Positions 16,479 to 26,674 of a stretch of DNA of 64,000 nucleotides are shown one piece after another. The stretch lies in NCBI RefSeq assembly GCF_900473965.1, contig NZ_UCNJ01000010.1, positions 41,006-105,005 on the forward strand, written 5' to 3'. The DNA is from Synechococcus sp. UW179A (GTDB taxonomy: Bacteria; Cyanobacteriota; Cyanobacteriia; PCC-6307; Cyanobiaceae). How positions within the stretch are numbered: the stretch's first letter is position 1; each line of letters starts with the position of its first letter. The notes under the pieces were generated by a model that saw nothing but the letters and a program-made list of their open reading frames with translations, was not told the DNA's origin and ran no database searches. Made by a program: the position numbers and the translations under genes.

Positions 16479-17078
16479 TCAGGATTTTGAGCCTCCCCGC
16501 AAGCTGCTCCAGAGATCATTCACGTTGGCCGAAATCTTCTTCCGCTCCTCGGCTCGAATCAGGCGTGTGGCTGCAAACCAGATGGCATAAAAAGTGCCGA
16601 CCAGTTGAAACAGTCGGGGAGCCAATGGAACCGTGGCGATGGCGTCGAGGATTCCCCCGTAGATCCGCATCGTCAGGATCACAACAATGAGTCCGCCGAG
16701 CAGAAAGAGAGGCTGGCGAAGGCTCTGCCATTGATCCTGAAGGTTGTTTGCCTCAAAGAATTGCTTGATGCGGTTGGAGAGCAAGTCCCATTCGCCGCCT
16801 TCCTCTCCGCTGTCGTCAGCAGGTGCCTGGGCTGGAATGCTGATGCGCTCTGCAATCGAAGTTGAGGCAGATGGTGCAACGGGTTGCGCAACTGGCTCGG
16901 TAGTCACCGTTGTCTGAGGCGGAGCAGAGGCAGCAGTTGCGGGTGCCGCTTCGGACTTTGCAGCTTCTGCGGTTTTGTCCGTCTCTACTCCGCCGTCAGT
17001 GATGTCGCCCTGAGCTGGAAGATCAGGATTGATGGATTCGGCAGGAGCCTGATTTTCGGAGGGCTTGTCGGACGACAT
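16479..17078 (-). CDS. CAAD-domain (CURT1-like) thylakoid membrane protein
   Basis: The product is about 199 aa. A long Pro/Ala/Thr/acid-rich, probably disordered N-terminal half precedes a C-terminal CAAD/CURT1-like domain of about 95 aa. In that domain, WDLLSNRIKQFFEAN is an amphipathic helix, two membrane helices follow (PLFLLGGLIVVILTMRIYG and LFQLVGTFYAIWFAATRLI), and a final amphipathic helix ends the protein. CURT1 proteins bend thylakoid membranes. I chose the ATG at 17078 because the ATG at 17105 adds nine weakly protein-like residues. It is divergent from gyrA. Confidence 0.87.
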   Translation of the reverse strand: MSSDKPSENQAPAESINPDLPAQGDITDGGVETDKTAEAAKSEAAPATAASAPPQTTVTTEPVAQPVAPSASTSIAERISIPAQAPADDSGEEGGEWDLLSNRIKQFFEANNLQDQWQSLRQPLFLLGGLIVVILTMRIYGGILDAIATVPLAPRLFQLVGTFYAIWFAATRLIRAEERKKISANVNDLWSSLRGGSKS

Positions 17079-17217
17079 CAACTTCGGTCCAAATGGCGAC
17101 GCCAAAGCGTAAGGTCCTGATCCGTGGTTGATCCCACACAGACAGCAAAAGGTGACGCGCCGGGTGTCATCCGATCACGCATCCGCGATAAAGTAGCTAA
17201 CGATCTAAAGGTCTTGT

Positions 17218-19851
17218 ATGACGGATTCAGTGGGGCCCGGCAGCGGCGGTCCCGGCGATTCCGACGATCGGATCATCCAGACAGACCTGCGCAACGAGAT
17301 GTCGCGCTCGTATCTCGAGTACGCGATGAGCGTGATCGTCGGCAGAGCTCTGCCTGACGCCCGTGATGGTCTCAAACCCGTACATCGCAGGATTCTGTAT
17401 GCGATGTATGAGCTGGGTCTCACCAGTGATCGCCCCTACCGCAAGTGCGCGCGTGTGGTGGGTGAAGTGCTCGGCAAATACCACCCCCATGGGGATACGG
17501 CTGTCTACGACGCACTCGTGCGGATGGCCCAGAGTTTTTCCATGTCGATGCCTCTGATCGACGGGCATGGCAACTTTGGCTCGGTGGACAACGATCCGCC
17601 AGCCGCCATGCGATATACCGAATCGCGGTTACAGGCACTTACGACCGATTCCCTCCTCGAAGATATCGAGGCGGAGACCGTCGATTTCATTGACAACTTC
17701 GACGGTTCGCAACAAGAGCCCACGGTTCTGCCATCACGGATCCCCCAGCTTTTGCTAAACGGCTCGGCCGGAATCGCCGTGGGCATGGCGACCAATATTC
17801 CTCCTCACAACCTGGGAGAGCTGATCGCTGGTCTTCTGGCCCTTATTGAGAAGCCTGACATCGGCGACCAGGAGCTGATGGCCCTGATCCCAGGCCCTGA
17901 TTTTCCGACCGGAGGCCAGATCCTGGGTCGCACAGGAATTAAGGAGACCTATCTCAGTGGTCGCGGTTCGGTGACGATGCGCGGTGTGGCCGGCATAGAA
18001 ACACTCGAGGTGCCCGGCCGTCCTGATCGCGATGCCGTGATTATTACCGAGCTCCCTTATCAGACCAACAAAGCAGCGTTGATTGAGCGCATTGCTGAGA
18101 TGGTCAACGACAAAAAGCTGGAAGGGATCTCAGATATCAGGGATGAAAGTGATCGCGACGGCATGCGCATCGTCGTTGAGCTTCGCCGCGATGCCTATCC
18201 CCAGGTGGTGCTGAACAACCTCTACAAGCTCACACCTCTTCAGAGCAATTTCAGCGCTTACATGCTGGCCCTTGTGAATGGTGAGCCGATCCTGCTCACA
18301 CTGCGCAAGATGCTCGAGGTCTTTCTCGACTTCAGGGTCGAGACGATCGAGCGCCGCACGCGCTACCTGCTGCGCAAGGCTGAGGAGCGCGATCACATCC
18401 TGCTCGGTTTGCTGCTGGCCCTCGACCAGCTCGATCCGATCATCGCCCTGATCAGGGCTGCCCCCGATACCGCCACAGCTCGTCAGCAGCTGCAGGAGCG
18501 TCATGGCTTGAGCGAGGTTCAAGCAGACGCGATTCTGCAGATGCAGCTGCGGAGACTCACTGCTCTTGAGGCCGACAAGATCCGCTTAGAGCATGAGGAT
18601 CTGGTTGCCAAGATCGCTGATTACAAGGACATTCTCGGGCGGCGGGAACGGGTCTTCGGACTGATCCAGGACGAACTCAATCAGCTGAGGGATCGTCATG
18701 CCGTTCCCCGTCGAACTGAGATTCTCGATCTTGGCGGCGGTCTCGAAGACATTGATCTGATCGCCAACGAGCGCTCGGTCGTGCTGGTGACCGAAACGGG
18801 CTATCTCAAGCGGATGCCGGTGAGCGAATTTGAAGCCACCAGTCGGGGAACGCGCGGTAAGGCTGGCACCAGAAGTCAGGGTGAGGATGCGGTCAAGCTG
18901 TTCATCGGCTGCAATGACCACGACACCCTGTTGCTATTCAGTGACCGGGGCGTGTCGTATGCCTTACCCGCGTATCGCGTTCCTCAGTGCAGCCGAACGG
19001 CCAAGGGAACACCTGTGGTGCAGTTATTGCCCATTCCCAGAGAGGAGGCAATCACCTCGCTACTGGCCGTGTCTGAGTTCAACGACGACACCGATCTATT
19101 GATGCTGACCCAGGGGGGATTCATCAAACGCACTCGCCTGTCGGCGTTCAGCAACATCCGCTCCAACGGTTTGATTGCCATCGGTCTTGAGGATGGTGAC
19201 GCGCTCACGTGGGTGAGGCTATCCGTGCCCGGCGACAGTGTGCTCATCGGCTCGAAAGCCGGAATGACCATTCACTTCCGCCTCAGTGACGATGAACTTC
19301 GTCCTCTGGGCCGCACCGCCCGCGGTGTTCGCTCGATGAATCTGCGCGCAGGGGATGAACTGGTGAGCATGGATGTGCTGCCGGTAGAGCTGGCCGATCA
19401 GATCGCTGCAAGTTCCGACGACGGTGATGACGAAGGCACCCCTGCCAGCGAAGGGCCCTGGGTGCTGGTGGCCTCAGCAGCGGGACTCGGCAAGAGAGTT
19501 CCGGTGACTCAATTCCGGCTGCAGAAGCGCGCTGGAATGGGTCTGAGGGCCATGAAATTCCGCACAGATGCTGATCAGCTGGTGGGTCTGAGCGTTCTTG
19601 GAGCCGGGGAGGAGTTACTTCTGGTGAGTGAAAAAGGGGTGATCGTCCGGACCAGTGCCGATGCCATTCCGCAGCAATCACGAGCAGCCACGGGTGTTCG
19701 CCTTCAGAAGCTCGACAAGGGTGATCGCCTCCTCAAGGTGGTGCTGGTTCCTCCGGAAGCCGAGACGCATGAGCTTGATGACGCTTCAGCCGACTCTGAT
19801 TCCAGTGAGGCTGTCGACGTCAACTCTGAGAGTGCGCCGGCGGACAGCTGA
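17218..19851 (+). CDS. gyrA: DNA gyrase subunit A
   Basis: GyrA breaks and rejoins DNA for negative supercoiling. At 877 aa it carries the winged-helix/tower region with the catalytic Tyr at about residue 133 (AAMRYTESR). The quinolone-determining segment is [10 protein letters not shown], so Thr replaces the Ser of E. coli position 83. The C-terminal beta-pinwheel follows, but the first blade reads SRGTRGKAG rather than the canonical QRRGGKG gyrase box. There is an acidic insert ([14 protein letters not shown]) and an acidic Ser/Asp tail. gyrA and parC can be hard to tell apart in cyanobacteria. crtL begins 2 bases after the stop. Confidence 0.92.
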   Translation: MTDSVGPGSGGPGDSDDRIIQTDLRNEMSRSYLEYAMSVIVGRALPDARDGLKPVHRRILYAMYELGLTSDRPYRKCARVVGEVLGKYHPHGDTAVYDALVRMAQSFSMSMPLIDGHGNFGSVDNDPPAAMRYTESRLQALTTDSLLEDIEAETVDFIDNFDGSQQEPTVLPSRIPQLLLNGSAGIAVGMATNIPPHNLGELIAGLLALIEKPDIGDQELMALIPGPDFPTGGQILGRTGIKETYLSGRGSVTMRGVAGIETLEVPGRPDRDAVIITELPYQTNKAALIERIAEMVNDKKLEGISDIRDESDRDGMRIVVELRRDAYPQVVLNNLYKLTPLQSNFSAYMLALVNGEPILLTLRKMLEVFLDFRVETIERRTRYLLRKAEERDHILLGLLLALDQLDPIIALIRAAPDTATARQQLQERHGLSEVQADAILQMQLRRLTALEADKIRLEHEDLVAKIADYKDILGRRERVFGLIQDELNQLRDRHAVPRRTEILDLGGGLEDIDLIANERSVVLVTETGYLKRMPVSEFEATSRGTRGKAGTRSQGEDAVKLFIGCNDHDTLLLFSDRGVSYALPAYRVPQCSRTAKGTPVVQLLPIPREEAITSLLAVSEFNDDTDLLMLTQGGFIKRTRLSAFSNIRSNGLIAIGLEDGDALTWVRLSVPGDSVLIGSKAGMTIHFRLSDDELRPLGRTARGVRSMNLRAGDELVSMDVLPVELADQIAASSDDGDDEGTPASEGPWVLVASAAGLGKRVPVTQFRLQKRAGMGLRAMKFRTDADQLVGLSVLGAGEELLLVSEKGVIVRTSADAIPQQSRAATGVRLQKLDKGDRLLKVVLVPPEAETHELDDASADSDSSEAVDVNSESAPADS

Positions 19852-19853
19852 CC

Positions 19854-21098
19854 TTGGCTAGCTGCGCTGATGTGCTGGTGCTTGGGGGCGGTCCAGCCGC
19901 TCTCTGTATTGCTTCTGAACTGCACCAGCGCGGAGTTGCTGTTGAGGGCATTGCTCTTGAGCCCGTTGACGCACCATGGCCTAACACCTACGGCATCTGG
20001 GTCGATGAGTTGAAGGCCCTCGACCTTGAGCACTTGATCGAGCATCGCTGGAGCGACACGGTCAGCTACTTCGGAGCTGGTGGCTCAGGGGTCGCAGATC
20101 AAACGCTGGTTCACGGCATCGACTACGGGTTGTTCGATCGGGCTGCTTTACAGAGCTATTGGCTCAAGCGAGCCGATGGCGTGCTCTGGCATCAGGACTC
20201 CGCCGAACGGGTCGAAGCAGGAGCAGAGCACACCCTGGTGAGCTGCGCCTCCGGCGAAGTGCGCAAGGCCAGGCTTGTTATTGATGCATCCGGTGCCAGT
20301 AGCCCGCACATCCGCAGGCCTGATCAGGGCCCGGTTGCTGGGCAGGCAGCCTATGGACTCGTTGGGCGTTTCTCAGCGGCCCCGATCCGCAGCGGACGTT
20401 TCGTGTTGATGGATTACCGCAGCAACCATCTCAGTGAGATGCAGCGTTTGGAACCTCCCACGTTTCTTTATGCCATGGATCTCGGTGATGGGGTGTTCTT
20501 TGTCGAAGAGACATCACTGGCTTTGGCACCGGGCGTTTCTTACAACGTTCTCAAGCAGCGGCTGAAACAGCGCCTAGAGCATCGCGGCGTTCAGATCATC
20601 GATGTAATTCACGAGGAGTTCTGTCTGTTTCCAATGAATCTGCCTCTACCGGATCGCAATCAACCGTTGCTCGCCTTTGGTGGTGCTGCCAGCATGGTGC
20701 ACCCAGCATCGGGCTACATGGTTGGGGCGCTGCTGCGTCGTGGGCCTGGACTGGCGGACACCTTGGCTGCAGTTTTGGCTGACCCGTCGCTAAGACCGGC
20801 CGAGCTTGCAAGGCAGGGCTGGCAGGCTCTCTGGCCGACTGAGCTGGTGCTTCGGCATCAGCTTTATCAGTTTGGTCTGAGCCGTCTAATGGGATTCAAC
20901 GAAAGCCTGCTTCGGAGCCATTTCGCCACCTTTTTCTCCCTGGCCAGAGAAGACTGGTTTGGCTTCCTGACCAACACCTTGCCGCTGCCCCGGCTGATGG
21001 CAGTGATGCTGCGACTGTTTGCCCTGTCTCCATGGGAACTGAGGCGTGGGCTTGTGCTCGGAGCAGCGAAACGGCAGGAGCCAGAGTTCAGGCATTGA
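19854..21098 (+). CDS. crtL: Lycopene cyclase (CrtL family)
   Basis: This plant-type FAD-dependent cyclase closes the ends of lycopene to beta (or epsilon) ionone rings, leading to beta-carotene, zeaxanthin and alpha-type carotenoids. The 414-aa protein has the N-terminal dinucleotide-binding motif DVLVLGGGPAA (6-16), NTYGIWVDEL, and the characteristic FFVEETSLAL. Its TTG start is 2 bases after gyrA. Whether it makes beta or epsilon rings cannot be decided by eye. The beta type is more likely given the NTYGIW pattern. It overlaps the convergent GH57 gene by 11 bases. Confidence 0.88.
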   Translation: MASCADVLVLGGGPAALCIASELHQRGVAVEGIALEPVDAPWPNTYGIWVDELKALDLEHLIEHRWSDTVSYFGAGGSGVADQTLVHGIDYGLFDRAALQSYWLKRADGVLWHQDSAERVEAGAEHTLVSCASGEVRKARLVIDASGASSPHIRRPDQGPVAGQAAYGLVGRFSAAPIRSGRFVLMDYRSNHLSEMQRLEPPTFLYAMDLGDGVFFVEETSLALAPGVSYNVLKQRLKQRLEHRGVQIIDVIHEEFCLFPMNLPLPDRNQPLLAFGGAASMVHPASGYMVGALLRRGPGLADTLAAVLADPSLRPAELARQGWQALWPTELVLRHQLYQFGLSRLMGFNESLLRSHFATFFSLAREDWFGFLTNTLPLPRLMAVMLRLFALSPWELRRGLVLGAAKRQEPEFRH

Positions 21099-22656
21099 TG
21101 CTGCTCCAGTCAGCTGGCTGAATCAAGGGGAACAGGGCGTCTTCCTGCTCCAGTTCCTCGAGCCATCCCTCTGGTAGTTGCTCTCGTCGCTCGATCGCGG
21201 CGATCAACCGCCAGAAGCGTTCGAGGTGACGCTCGATGCGCTCTCGGGCTAGTTCCGTTGTGGTGCCTGCCCTGAGAATGAAACTCCAGTCCGAGGACTG
21301 AGCCAGTAGCAGTTCCCGCCCGGCCTGATGCAACAGACGAAGATCGAGTTCACTGCCCACACCGCGGCTGCAGCGATCCACCATCACTCGACCTGCTCGG
21401 CTCCATTCAGGAATGATCCAGGCGTTGGTTTCGTTGAGCCAATAATCGTGAAAGCCACCCCTGCCCCAGCTGGAAGGGCAGGGATCGCAGATCTGAAGAT
21501 TCGGTTGGGCGTTCAGGACGCCACGCAGGCTTGTGAATCGGATGTTCTGTTCTGGTGCCTGGCGGAATAGTTCAGCCAGAAAACCAGGACCCTCAAACCA
21601 CCAGTGGCCAAAGAGCTCAGCATCAAAAGGTGCTACGAGCAGAGGTTCGATGGCCATGCCCTTGCCCAGTCGATTGAGTTGTTGCCGTCTGCCCGCTAGG
21701 AAATGCCGGGCATGGTCACGGGTGCGTTCGATCGCTCGTTGAGGCTGGTAAGGCTGTTTGCCATCCAGGCCTCCGGCAGGATCGCTGACCCGGTGCAACT
21801 TCAGTCCCAGTGGACGCTGGGCCGGCAGACCCATGGCTTCGATCTGTTCAGCTGGCAGATCCCAGCCCAGATCCCTGTGAAATTCCCGATACCAGGGATC
21901 GCCTGGATAGCCATCCTTCGCTGACCAGACCGGCAGGGTGGCATCACTATCGCGACCGAAGAAGGCCACCCCCTGACGGCTCACAATCGGTGCATAAACC
22001 CCGTAACGCGGGCGCGGTTGGGCATGCAGAAGTCCGTGCCCATCGAGGACGGCGTAGCGCAGCCCTGCATCGCGCATCCAACGATCCAGTCCTTCGTAGT
22101 AAGCGCATTCGGGCAGCCAGATGCCAAGAGGCCTCTCTCCCAGCAATCTGTGGTGCTCTCTAACGGCAGTTCGCAACTGAGCACGCACCACCTCTGGATG
22201 CTCTCTCAGCAGTGGTAGATACCCATGGGTCGCTCCACAGGTGAGCAGATCGAGAACGCCCTGGCGCTGGAGTTCTGAGAAGCGTGGAATCAGGTTGCCG
22301 TCACAGCGTTGCCAGGCTGCGAGGTGGCGCTGGAAGCTGCTGGTCAAATGCTCCGCTGCCGCTCGACGGTCAGCTGGGGCATGGTGCAACAGGTTGAGTC
22401 GCGCTTCGATCCAGGCAGGAAAACGTTGTCTGAGAGTGGGATCCGCCAGTAGTGACAGCAGGGTCGGCGAAAGCCCCATGGTCAGCTGTGGGCTCTGCCC
22501 CGGATCGGCAGCAGCACTCTCGAGCGTTTCTAGCAGGGGCAGATAGCACTCGATCAACGCCTGGAAGAACCAGTCCTCTTCAAGCGAGTGAGCTTCCGCG
22601 CCGCGGACGAACGGCAGATGGGCGTGCAGAACAAGAGCCAGTGCCCCGTTGGCCAC
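21088..22656 (-). CDS. Glycoside hydrolase family 57 / DUF1957 protein
   Basis: The 522-aa protein starts with the GH57 signature ALVLHAHLPFVR. The likely catalytic Glu183 is in WLPECAYYEG, and Asp345 lies in PFDAELFGHWWFEGP. The DUF1957-type helical C-terminal part is present. Members act on alpha-glucans, and several are 1,4-alpha-glucan branching enzymes, so a role in glycogen metabolism is probable. malQ, another glycogen enzyme, is also in this window but not adjacent. The start region is divergent from leuA with a 129-base gap. Confidence 0.9.
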   Translation of the reverse strand: MANGALALVLHAHLPFVRGAEAHSLEEDWFFQALIECYLPLLETLESAAADPGQSPQLTMGLSPTLLSLLADPTLRQRFPAWIEARLNLLHHAPADRRAAAEHLTSSFQRHLAAWQRCDGNLIPRFSELQRQGVLDLLTCGATHGYLPLLREHPEVVRAQLRTAVREHHRLLGERPLGIWLPECAYYEGLDRWMRDAGLRYAVLDGHGLLHAQPRPRYGVYAPIVSRQGVAFFGRDSDATLPVWSAKDGYPGDPWYREFHRDLGWDLPAEQIEAMGLPAQRPLGLKLHRVSDPAGGLDGKQPYQPQRAIERTRDHARHFLAGRRQQLNRLGKGMAIEPLLVAPFDAELFGHWWFEGPGFLAELFRQAPEQNIRFTSLRGVLNAQPNLQICDPCPSSWGRGGFHDYWLNETNAWIIPEWSRAGRVMVDRCSRGVGSELDLRLLHQAGRELLLAQSSDWSFILRAGTTTELARERIERHLERFWRLIAAIERREQLPEGWLEELEQEDALFPLIQPADWSSINA

Positions 22657-22785
22657 TTTTCCGTCCCATCAACCGTGTGAATGTACCGGGATTTCTGGCG
22701 GGATTTACAAGATTGCCACTGGCTTACTCGCTTAGAGTGGTCTTACTCATAGTCATTCCGACTAAATCGCGTCGAGGCTTTTGCC

Positions 22786-24408
22786 ATGGCCCACGACCCA
22801 GGCCGCGTTTTGATCTTCGACACCACCCTCAGGGATGGTGAACAATCACCGGGAGCCAGTCTCAATCTTGAGGAGAAACTGGCGATCGCGCAGCAGCTGG
22901 CGAGACTGGGCGTTGATGTGATCGAGGCGGGTTTTCCCTTCGCGAGTCCTGGGGACTTCGCAGCTGTCCAGCGCATCGCCCAGCAGGTCGGTGGAGAACA
23001 CGGGCCAGTGATCTGTGGGCTGTCGCGGGCGTCGAAAGGCGACATCAAGGCCTGCGCGGAAGCGGTGGCTCCTGCTCCACGCAGACGGATTCACACGTTC
23101 ATCGCAACCAGCGATATTCACCTGGAACACAAGCTGCGAAAAAGTCGAAAGGAGGTGCTGGCCATCGTCCCCGACATGGTGGCTTACGCCCATTCACTGG
23201 TCGATGATGTTGAGTTCTCCTGCGAAGACGCAGGACGCAGTGACCCGGAATTTCTTTACGAAGTCATCGAGGCAGCGATCGCTGCAGGCGCCACCACCAT
23301 CAATATTCCCGACACGGTCGGTTACACCACACCGACTGAGTTCGGTGAGCTGATCGCTGGTATTGATCGCCATGTTCCCAACATCGGCGATGCGGTGTTG
23401 TCCGTTCATGGACATAACGATCTCGGTCTTGCCGTCGCCAACTTCCTGGAGGCTGTCAAGAACGGAGCGCGACAGCTCGAATGCACGATCAACGGCATTG
23501 GTGAGCGAGCCGGTAACGCTGCCCTTGAAGAATTGGTGATGGCGTTGCATGTGCGCCGCCGCTATTTCAATCCCTTCTTTGGCCGCGATGCGGACTCGCC
23601 GACTCCACTCACGGCGGTGCGCACTGAGGAGATCACCAAAACCTCACGTCTGGTTTCCAACCTCACCGGCATGGTGGTGCAGCCCAATAAGGCGATCGTG
23701 GGCGCCAATGCGTTTGCCCATGAATCGGGGATCCACCAGGACGGTGTTCTCAAGAACCGGCTGACCTACGAAATCGTCGACGCCCGCACTGTGGGTCTCA
23801 GTGACAACCGCATTTCCCTGGGCAAACTCAGTGGTCGAAGTGCCGTGCGCGCGCGTCTGGAAGAGCTGGGCTACAACCTCAGTCGTGAGGATCTCGATGA
23901 CGCCTTCGCTCGTTTCAAGGACCTTGCCGATCGCAAGCGCGAAATCACCGATCGCGATCTTGAAGCCATCGTCAGTGAGCAGGTTCAGCAGCCGGAGGCC
24001 CGCTATCAGCTGAAGCTGGTGCAGGTGAGTTGCGGCAGCAGCCTCAGCCCCACCGCCACGGTCACCCTGGCGGATGAGGATGGCAAGGAGCAGACCATGG
24101 CGTCGATCGGCACCGGTCCTGTGGATGCTGTGTGTCAAGCCCTCAATGCTCTGGCTGGGGAGCCCAATGAACTCGTTGAGTTCTCCGTGAAGTCGGTGAC
24201 CGAGGGCATTGATGCCATCGGTGAGGTGACCATCAGGCTGCGACGCGACGGCGAGTTGTATTCGGGTCATTCCGCTGATACGGATGTGGTGGTGGCTGCG
24301 GCTCAGGCATTCGTGAATGCACTGAATCGTCTGGTTGCTGGGACTGCACAACAGGCTTTGCATCCCCAGAGGGACACAGCACCTCTTGATGCCCGCCCCA
24401 CTCTCTGA
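22786..24408 (+). CDS. leuA: 2-isopropylmalate synthase
   Basis: LeuA condenses acetyl-CoA with 2-oxoisovalerate in the first step of leucine synthesis. The 540-aa protein has the TIM-barrel motif [14 protein letters not shown] near the N-terminus and the metal-binding [12 protein letters not shown]. The C-terminal LeuA dimer domain starts around residue 400 and mediates leucine feedback. The length is typical of the long, feedback-regulated form. An orphan ABC permease gene follows with an overlap or a 4-base gap, depending on start choice. Confidence 0.96.
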   Translation: MAHDPGRVLIFDTTLRDGEQSPGASLNLEEKLAIAQQLARLGVDVIEAGFPFASPGDFAAVQRIAQQVGGEHGPVICGLSRASKGDIKACAEAVAPAPRRRIHTFIATSDIHLEHKLRKSRKEVLAIVPDMVAYAHSLVDDVEFSCEDAGRSDPEFLYEVIEAAIAAGATTINIPDTVGYTTPTEFGELIAGIDRHVPNIGDAVLSVHGHNDLGLAVANFLEAVKNGARQLECTINGIGERAGNAALEELVMALHVRRRYFNPFFGRDADSPTPLTAVRTEEITKTSRLVSNLTGMVVQPNKAIVGANAFAHESGIHQDGVLKNRLTYEIVDARTVGLSDNRISLGKLSGRSAVRARLEELGYNLSREDLDDAFARFKDLADRKREITDRDLEAIVSEQVQQPEARYQLKLVQVSCGSSLSPTATVTLADEDGKEQTMASIGTGPVDAVCQALNALAGEPNELVEFSVKSVTEGIDAIGEVTIRLRRDGELYSGHSADTDVVVAAAQAFVNALNRLVAGTAQQALHPQRDTAPLDARPTL

Positions 24409-24412
24409 ATTG

Positions 24413-25273
24413 ATGCAGTCCTCCGTTACTCGAGACCCAGCGGGCCAAGCTGGGCTTCGTGCCGGGGCGTTGCTTCAGCTGTTGCTGCTGATTTTGCTGG
24501 CACTTGTTGTGCTTGTGCCCCTTCTCTGGCTGGTGAGCACGTCTCTGAAGGGCCCAGCAGAGGACATTTTCACGAGTCCTCCTGGCCTGTTGCCCTTGCA
24601 ACCCAGTCTTGATGCCTACGCACGGCTGTTCCAAGACAACCCACTAGGTCGATACCTGTTCAACAGCACAGTGGTCAGCCTGTTGGCTGTGGTAGCCAAT
24701 CTGCTGTTTTGTTCCCTGGCTGCCTACCCCCTGGCACGAATGCGCTTCACCGGGCGTGGCTTGGTTCTGGGCTTGGTGGTCGCCACCATCCTCATTCCGT
24801 TTCAGGTGGTGATGATCCCCCTGTATCTGCTGATGGTGCAGCTGGGACTGCGCAACACCCTGATGGCTCTTGTCATTCCCCAGGCAGCAACCGCCTTCGG
24901 CTTGTATCTGCTCCGTCAGAGCTTTCTTGGCGTTCCTGCTGAGCTGGAAGAGGCTGCTCGAATGGATGGCTGCAGCAAGCTCGGTGAGTGGTGGAACGTG
25001 ATGATTCCAGCCGCACGAGCTGATCTCATCACCTTGGCAATGTTTGTGTTCATCGGCACTTGGAGCGATTTCCTTTGGCCATTGGTGATCCTGGACGATC
25101 CTCAGCTGTTCACACTGCCGCTGGGTCTGCAGCAGCTGGCCAGCAGTTTTTCCCTCGATTGGAGAATTGTGGCCGCAGGATCTGTGATTTCGATTCTTCC
25201 GGTGCTGCTGCTGTTCATCCTTCTGCAGCGCTTCATTCTTCCCAGTGCCAGTGGCGATGCGGTTAAGGGCTGA
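24413..25273 (+). CDS. Sugar/osmolyte ABC transporter permease (MalG-type)
   Basis: The protein is about 286 aa with six membrane helices of the binding-protein-dependent transport family. The EAA loop EEAARMDGCSKLGEWWNVMIP marks the site that contacts the ATPase. Such permeases belong to CUT1 systems for maltose-like sugars or, in cyanobacteria, glucosylglycerol and trehalose (GgtD-like). No partner permease, binding protein or ATPase is in the window, so the gene is an orphan here. In-frame ATGs at 24413 and 24389 are both possible; 24389 would overlap leuA by 20 bases. Confidence 0.88.
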   Translation: MQSSVTRDPAGQAGLRAGALLQLLLLILLALVVLVPLLWLVSTSLKGPAEDIFTSPPGLLPLQPSLDAYARLFQDNPLGRYLFNSTVVSLLAVVANLLFCSLAAYPLARMRFTGRGLVLGLVVATILIPFQVVMIPLYLLMVQLGLRNTLMALVIPQAATAFGLYLLRQSFLGVPAELEEAARMDGCSKLGEWWNVMIPAARADLITLAMFVFIGTWSDFLWPLVILDDPQLFTLPLGLQQLASSFSLDWRIVAAGSVISILPVLLLFILLQRFILPSASGDAVKG

Positions 25274-25700
25274 TGATTGGCTGCTGAGCTGAAGGCGGTG
25301 GCGATGGCAGCTCTGGAGAAGATGGCCGTGCGGGTGGTGTTGTTCGCTCAGTGTCCCGCTCGTCCGTAAGGTCTGAACCCTGTTTGGATGGGGACGGTGT
25401 CTCGAGCCTGTTCCAGAGGGCCCGTTCCCGATCACCGGAAGCACGCTGCCAGCTTTCCAGATTGCCGATTTGCCTCTGCAGCGCTTGTTGTCTTGTCTGT
25501 AGAACTCCCAGCTGCTGTTCGATCAGTGCTTGGCTTCCTTCCCTGTTACGCAGCTCGACAACTTCGAGTCCGTCAAGCTGCTTCACCAGATCCTGAATGA
25601 TGCGTTTCTGTTGTTGCAGAGACTGCCAGAGAACAATGAACATCACCAGCAGGAATGGAAATCCAGCTGCGGGGATGACAATCCAGAGGCGATCACGCAT
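25263..25700 (-). CDS. Membrane-anchored coiled-coil protein, unknown function
   Basis: Starting at the ATG at 25700 (MRDRLWIVIP), the product is about 145 aa. It has an N-terminal membrane helix (about 6-25), a coiled-coil (QQQKRIIQDLVKQLDGL through RQQALQRQIGNLESW), and a Ser/Pro-rich tail. The extension to 25781 would overlap the next gene upstream and looks noncoding. No family is recognised. A scaffolding or envelope role is inferred only from the shape. It overlaps the 3' end of the ABC permease by 11 bases. Confidence 0.65.
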   Translation of the reverse strand: MRDRLWIVIPAAGFPFLLVMFIVLWQSLQQQKRIIQDLVKQLDGLEVVELRNREGSQALIEQQLGVLQTRQQALQRQIGNLESWQRASGDRERALWNRLETPSPSKQGSDLTDERDTERTTPPARPSSPELPSPPPSAQQPIISP

Positions 25701-25716
25701 TGCTCTCTGGGATGGG

Positions 25717-26193
25717 TCAGTTGCAGCCTTGAACAGAAATGCGGTAGCTGAATCCTGTTGAGTTGGGATCGCTACCTGCACCGATCTTGAAGTTCACCTG
25801 GTTGACCTGTTTGCCCTGGGGCACTGTGAATGGTCCGAATTCCTTGCCTGTGCCGATTGGAGGAGTCATCGATTCTTTCACCACGCGCAGATTGCTGCCG
25901 TCGGTGAACTTCAAGAATGCTTCAACTGGATAGGTGCCACTGGCTGTGGAGTCCGCGGTGAAAAAAAGCTTGAAACTGCTGTATGGAGCATTGACAGCAA
26001 AGTCTGTGTTCCAGTTTGTGCGGCCGATCAGCTTCTCTCTACTGACCCTTTTTTTGACGATGTTGCTGCCGCCATTTCCGCCGACTGGAGGGAGAAAGTT
26101 GCAACCAGCCTGTGCTGCTGATAAGCCTGCTTCAAGGCTGATCAGACCAACACTCAGGCCGAGCAGAGCAGTCGTGAAACGGGGGGTCCTCAT
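25717..26193 (-). CDS. Exported beta-rich protein with two cysteines, unknown
   Basis: The 158-aa product has a signal peptide (about 1-29, ALLGLSVGLISLEAGLSAAQA). The mature domain of about 130 aa has only two cysteines, one directly after the cleavage site (AGCNFLPP) and one near the C-terminus (SVQGCN), which suggests an N-to-C disulfide. The sequence is strand-rich (YSSFKLFFTADSTASG, VNQVNFKIG). No enzyme motif is visible. It could be a periplasmic or cell-surface domain. It is 16 bases upstream of the coiled-coil gene on the same strand. Confidence 0.7.
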   Translation of the reverse strand: MRTPRFTTALLGLSVGLISLEAGLSAAQAGCNFLPPVGGNGGSNIVKKRVSREKLIGRTNWNTDFAVNAPYSSFKLFFTADSTASGTYPVEAFLKFTDGSNLRVVKESMTPPIGTGKEFGPFTVPQGKQVNQVNFKIGAGSDPNSTGFSYRISVQGCN

Positions 26194-26268
26194 GGTCTTT
26201 CAAAGTCCTTCGCGATGTCTAGCAATGGTCTGATGGAATGGGGTTCTGATCACTGCACGCTGCTGTTT

Positions 26269-26514
26269 ATGTCCCTTCAGGATCTCGATACCCTTCTCCA
26301 GCAACGCCACAACGAGCAGGACCTGGCACAGCAACTCTCGGAGCCTGTGTCTGTCGAAACCTTGATCCAGCTCGGACGTGAGCGTGGACTCTCGATCACC
26401 GAAGACGACGTGATCAGCGCTCAGTTGAGGGAAGATTCCGACGCTCCGTCCGCTGAGCTGCAAAAGCGTATGGCAGATGAGTCCAGGCGGTTAAGGCATT
26501 TCATTCAGGGTTGA
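26269..26514 (+). CDS. Nif11-like leader-domain protein, 81 aa
   Basis: From the ATG at 26269 the 81-aa product reads SLQDLDTLLQQRHNEQDLAQQL, then VETLIQLGRERGLSITEDDVI. This fits the Nif11 domain pattern: a helix, an acidic turn, a helix with Leu...Gly, then a Glu-Asp-Asp. Nif11 domains are leaders of ribosomal peptides such as prochlorosins, but also occur alone. This one has no Cys core and no Gly-Gly cleavage site, ending MADESRRLRHFIQG. It may therefore be a stand-alone regulatory or degenerate copy. No lanthionine synthetase or transporter is nearby. Confidence 0.75.
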   Translation: MSLQDLDTLLQQRHNEQDLAQQLSEPVSVETLIQLGRERGLSITEDDVISAQLREDSDAPSAELQKRMADESRRLRHFIQG

Positions 26515-26674
26515 CTGAAGATCAGAACTCAAACTCAGCCTTGCTGAAAAAATGATCAAGGTCTGTTTTGAGTTATGGCATTGAACACACTTGCTTTCAG
26601 CTTGATCACACAACATGGACTACGTGCTGAGTGAGATCACAGTGCTTTGTCTTCACACAGTTTTGCCAACACGT

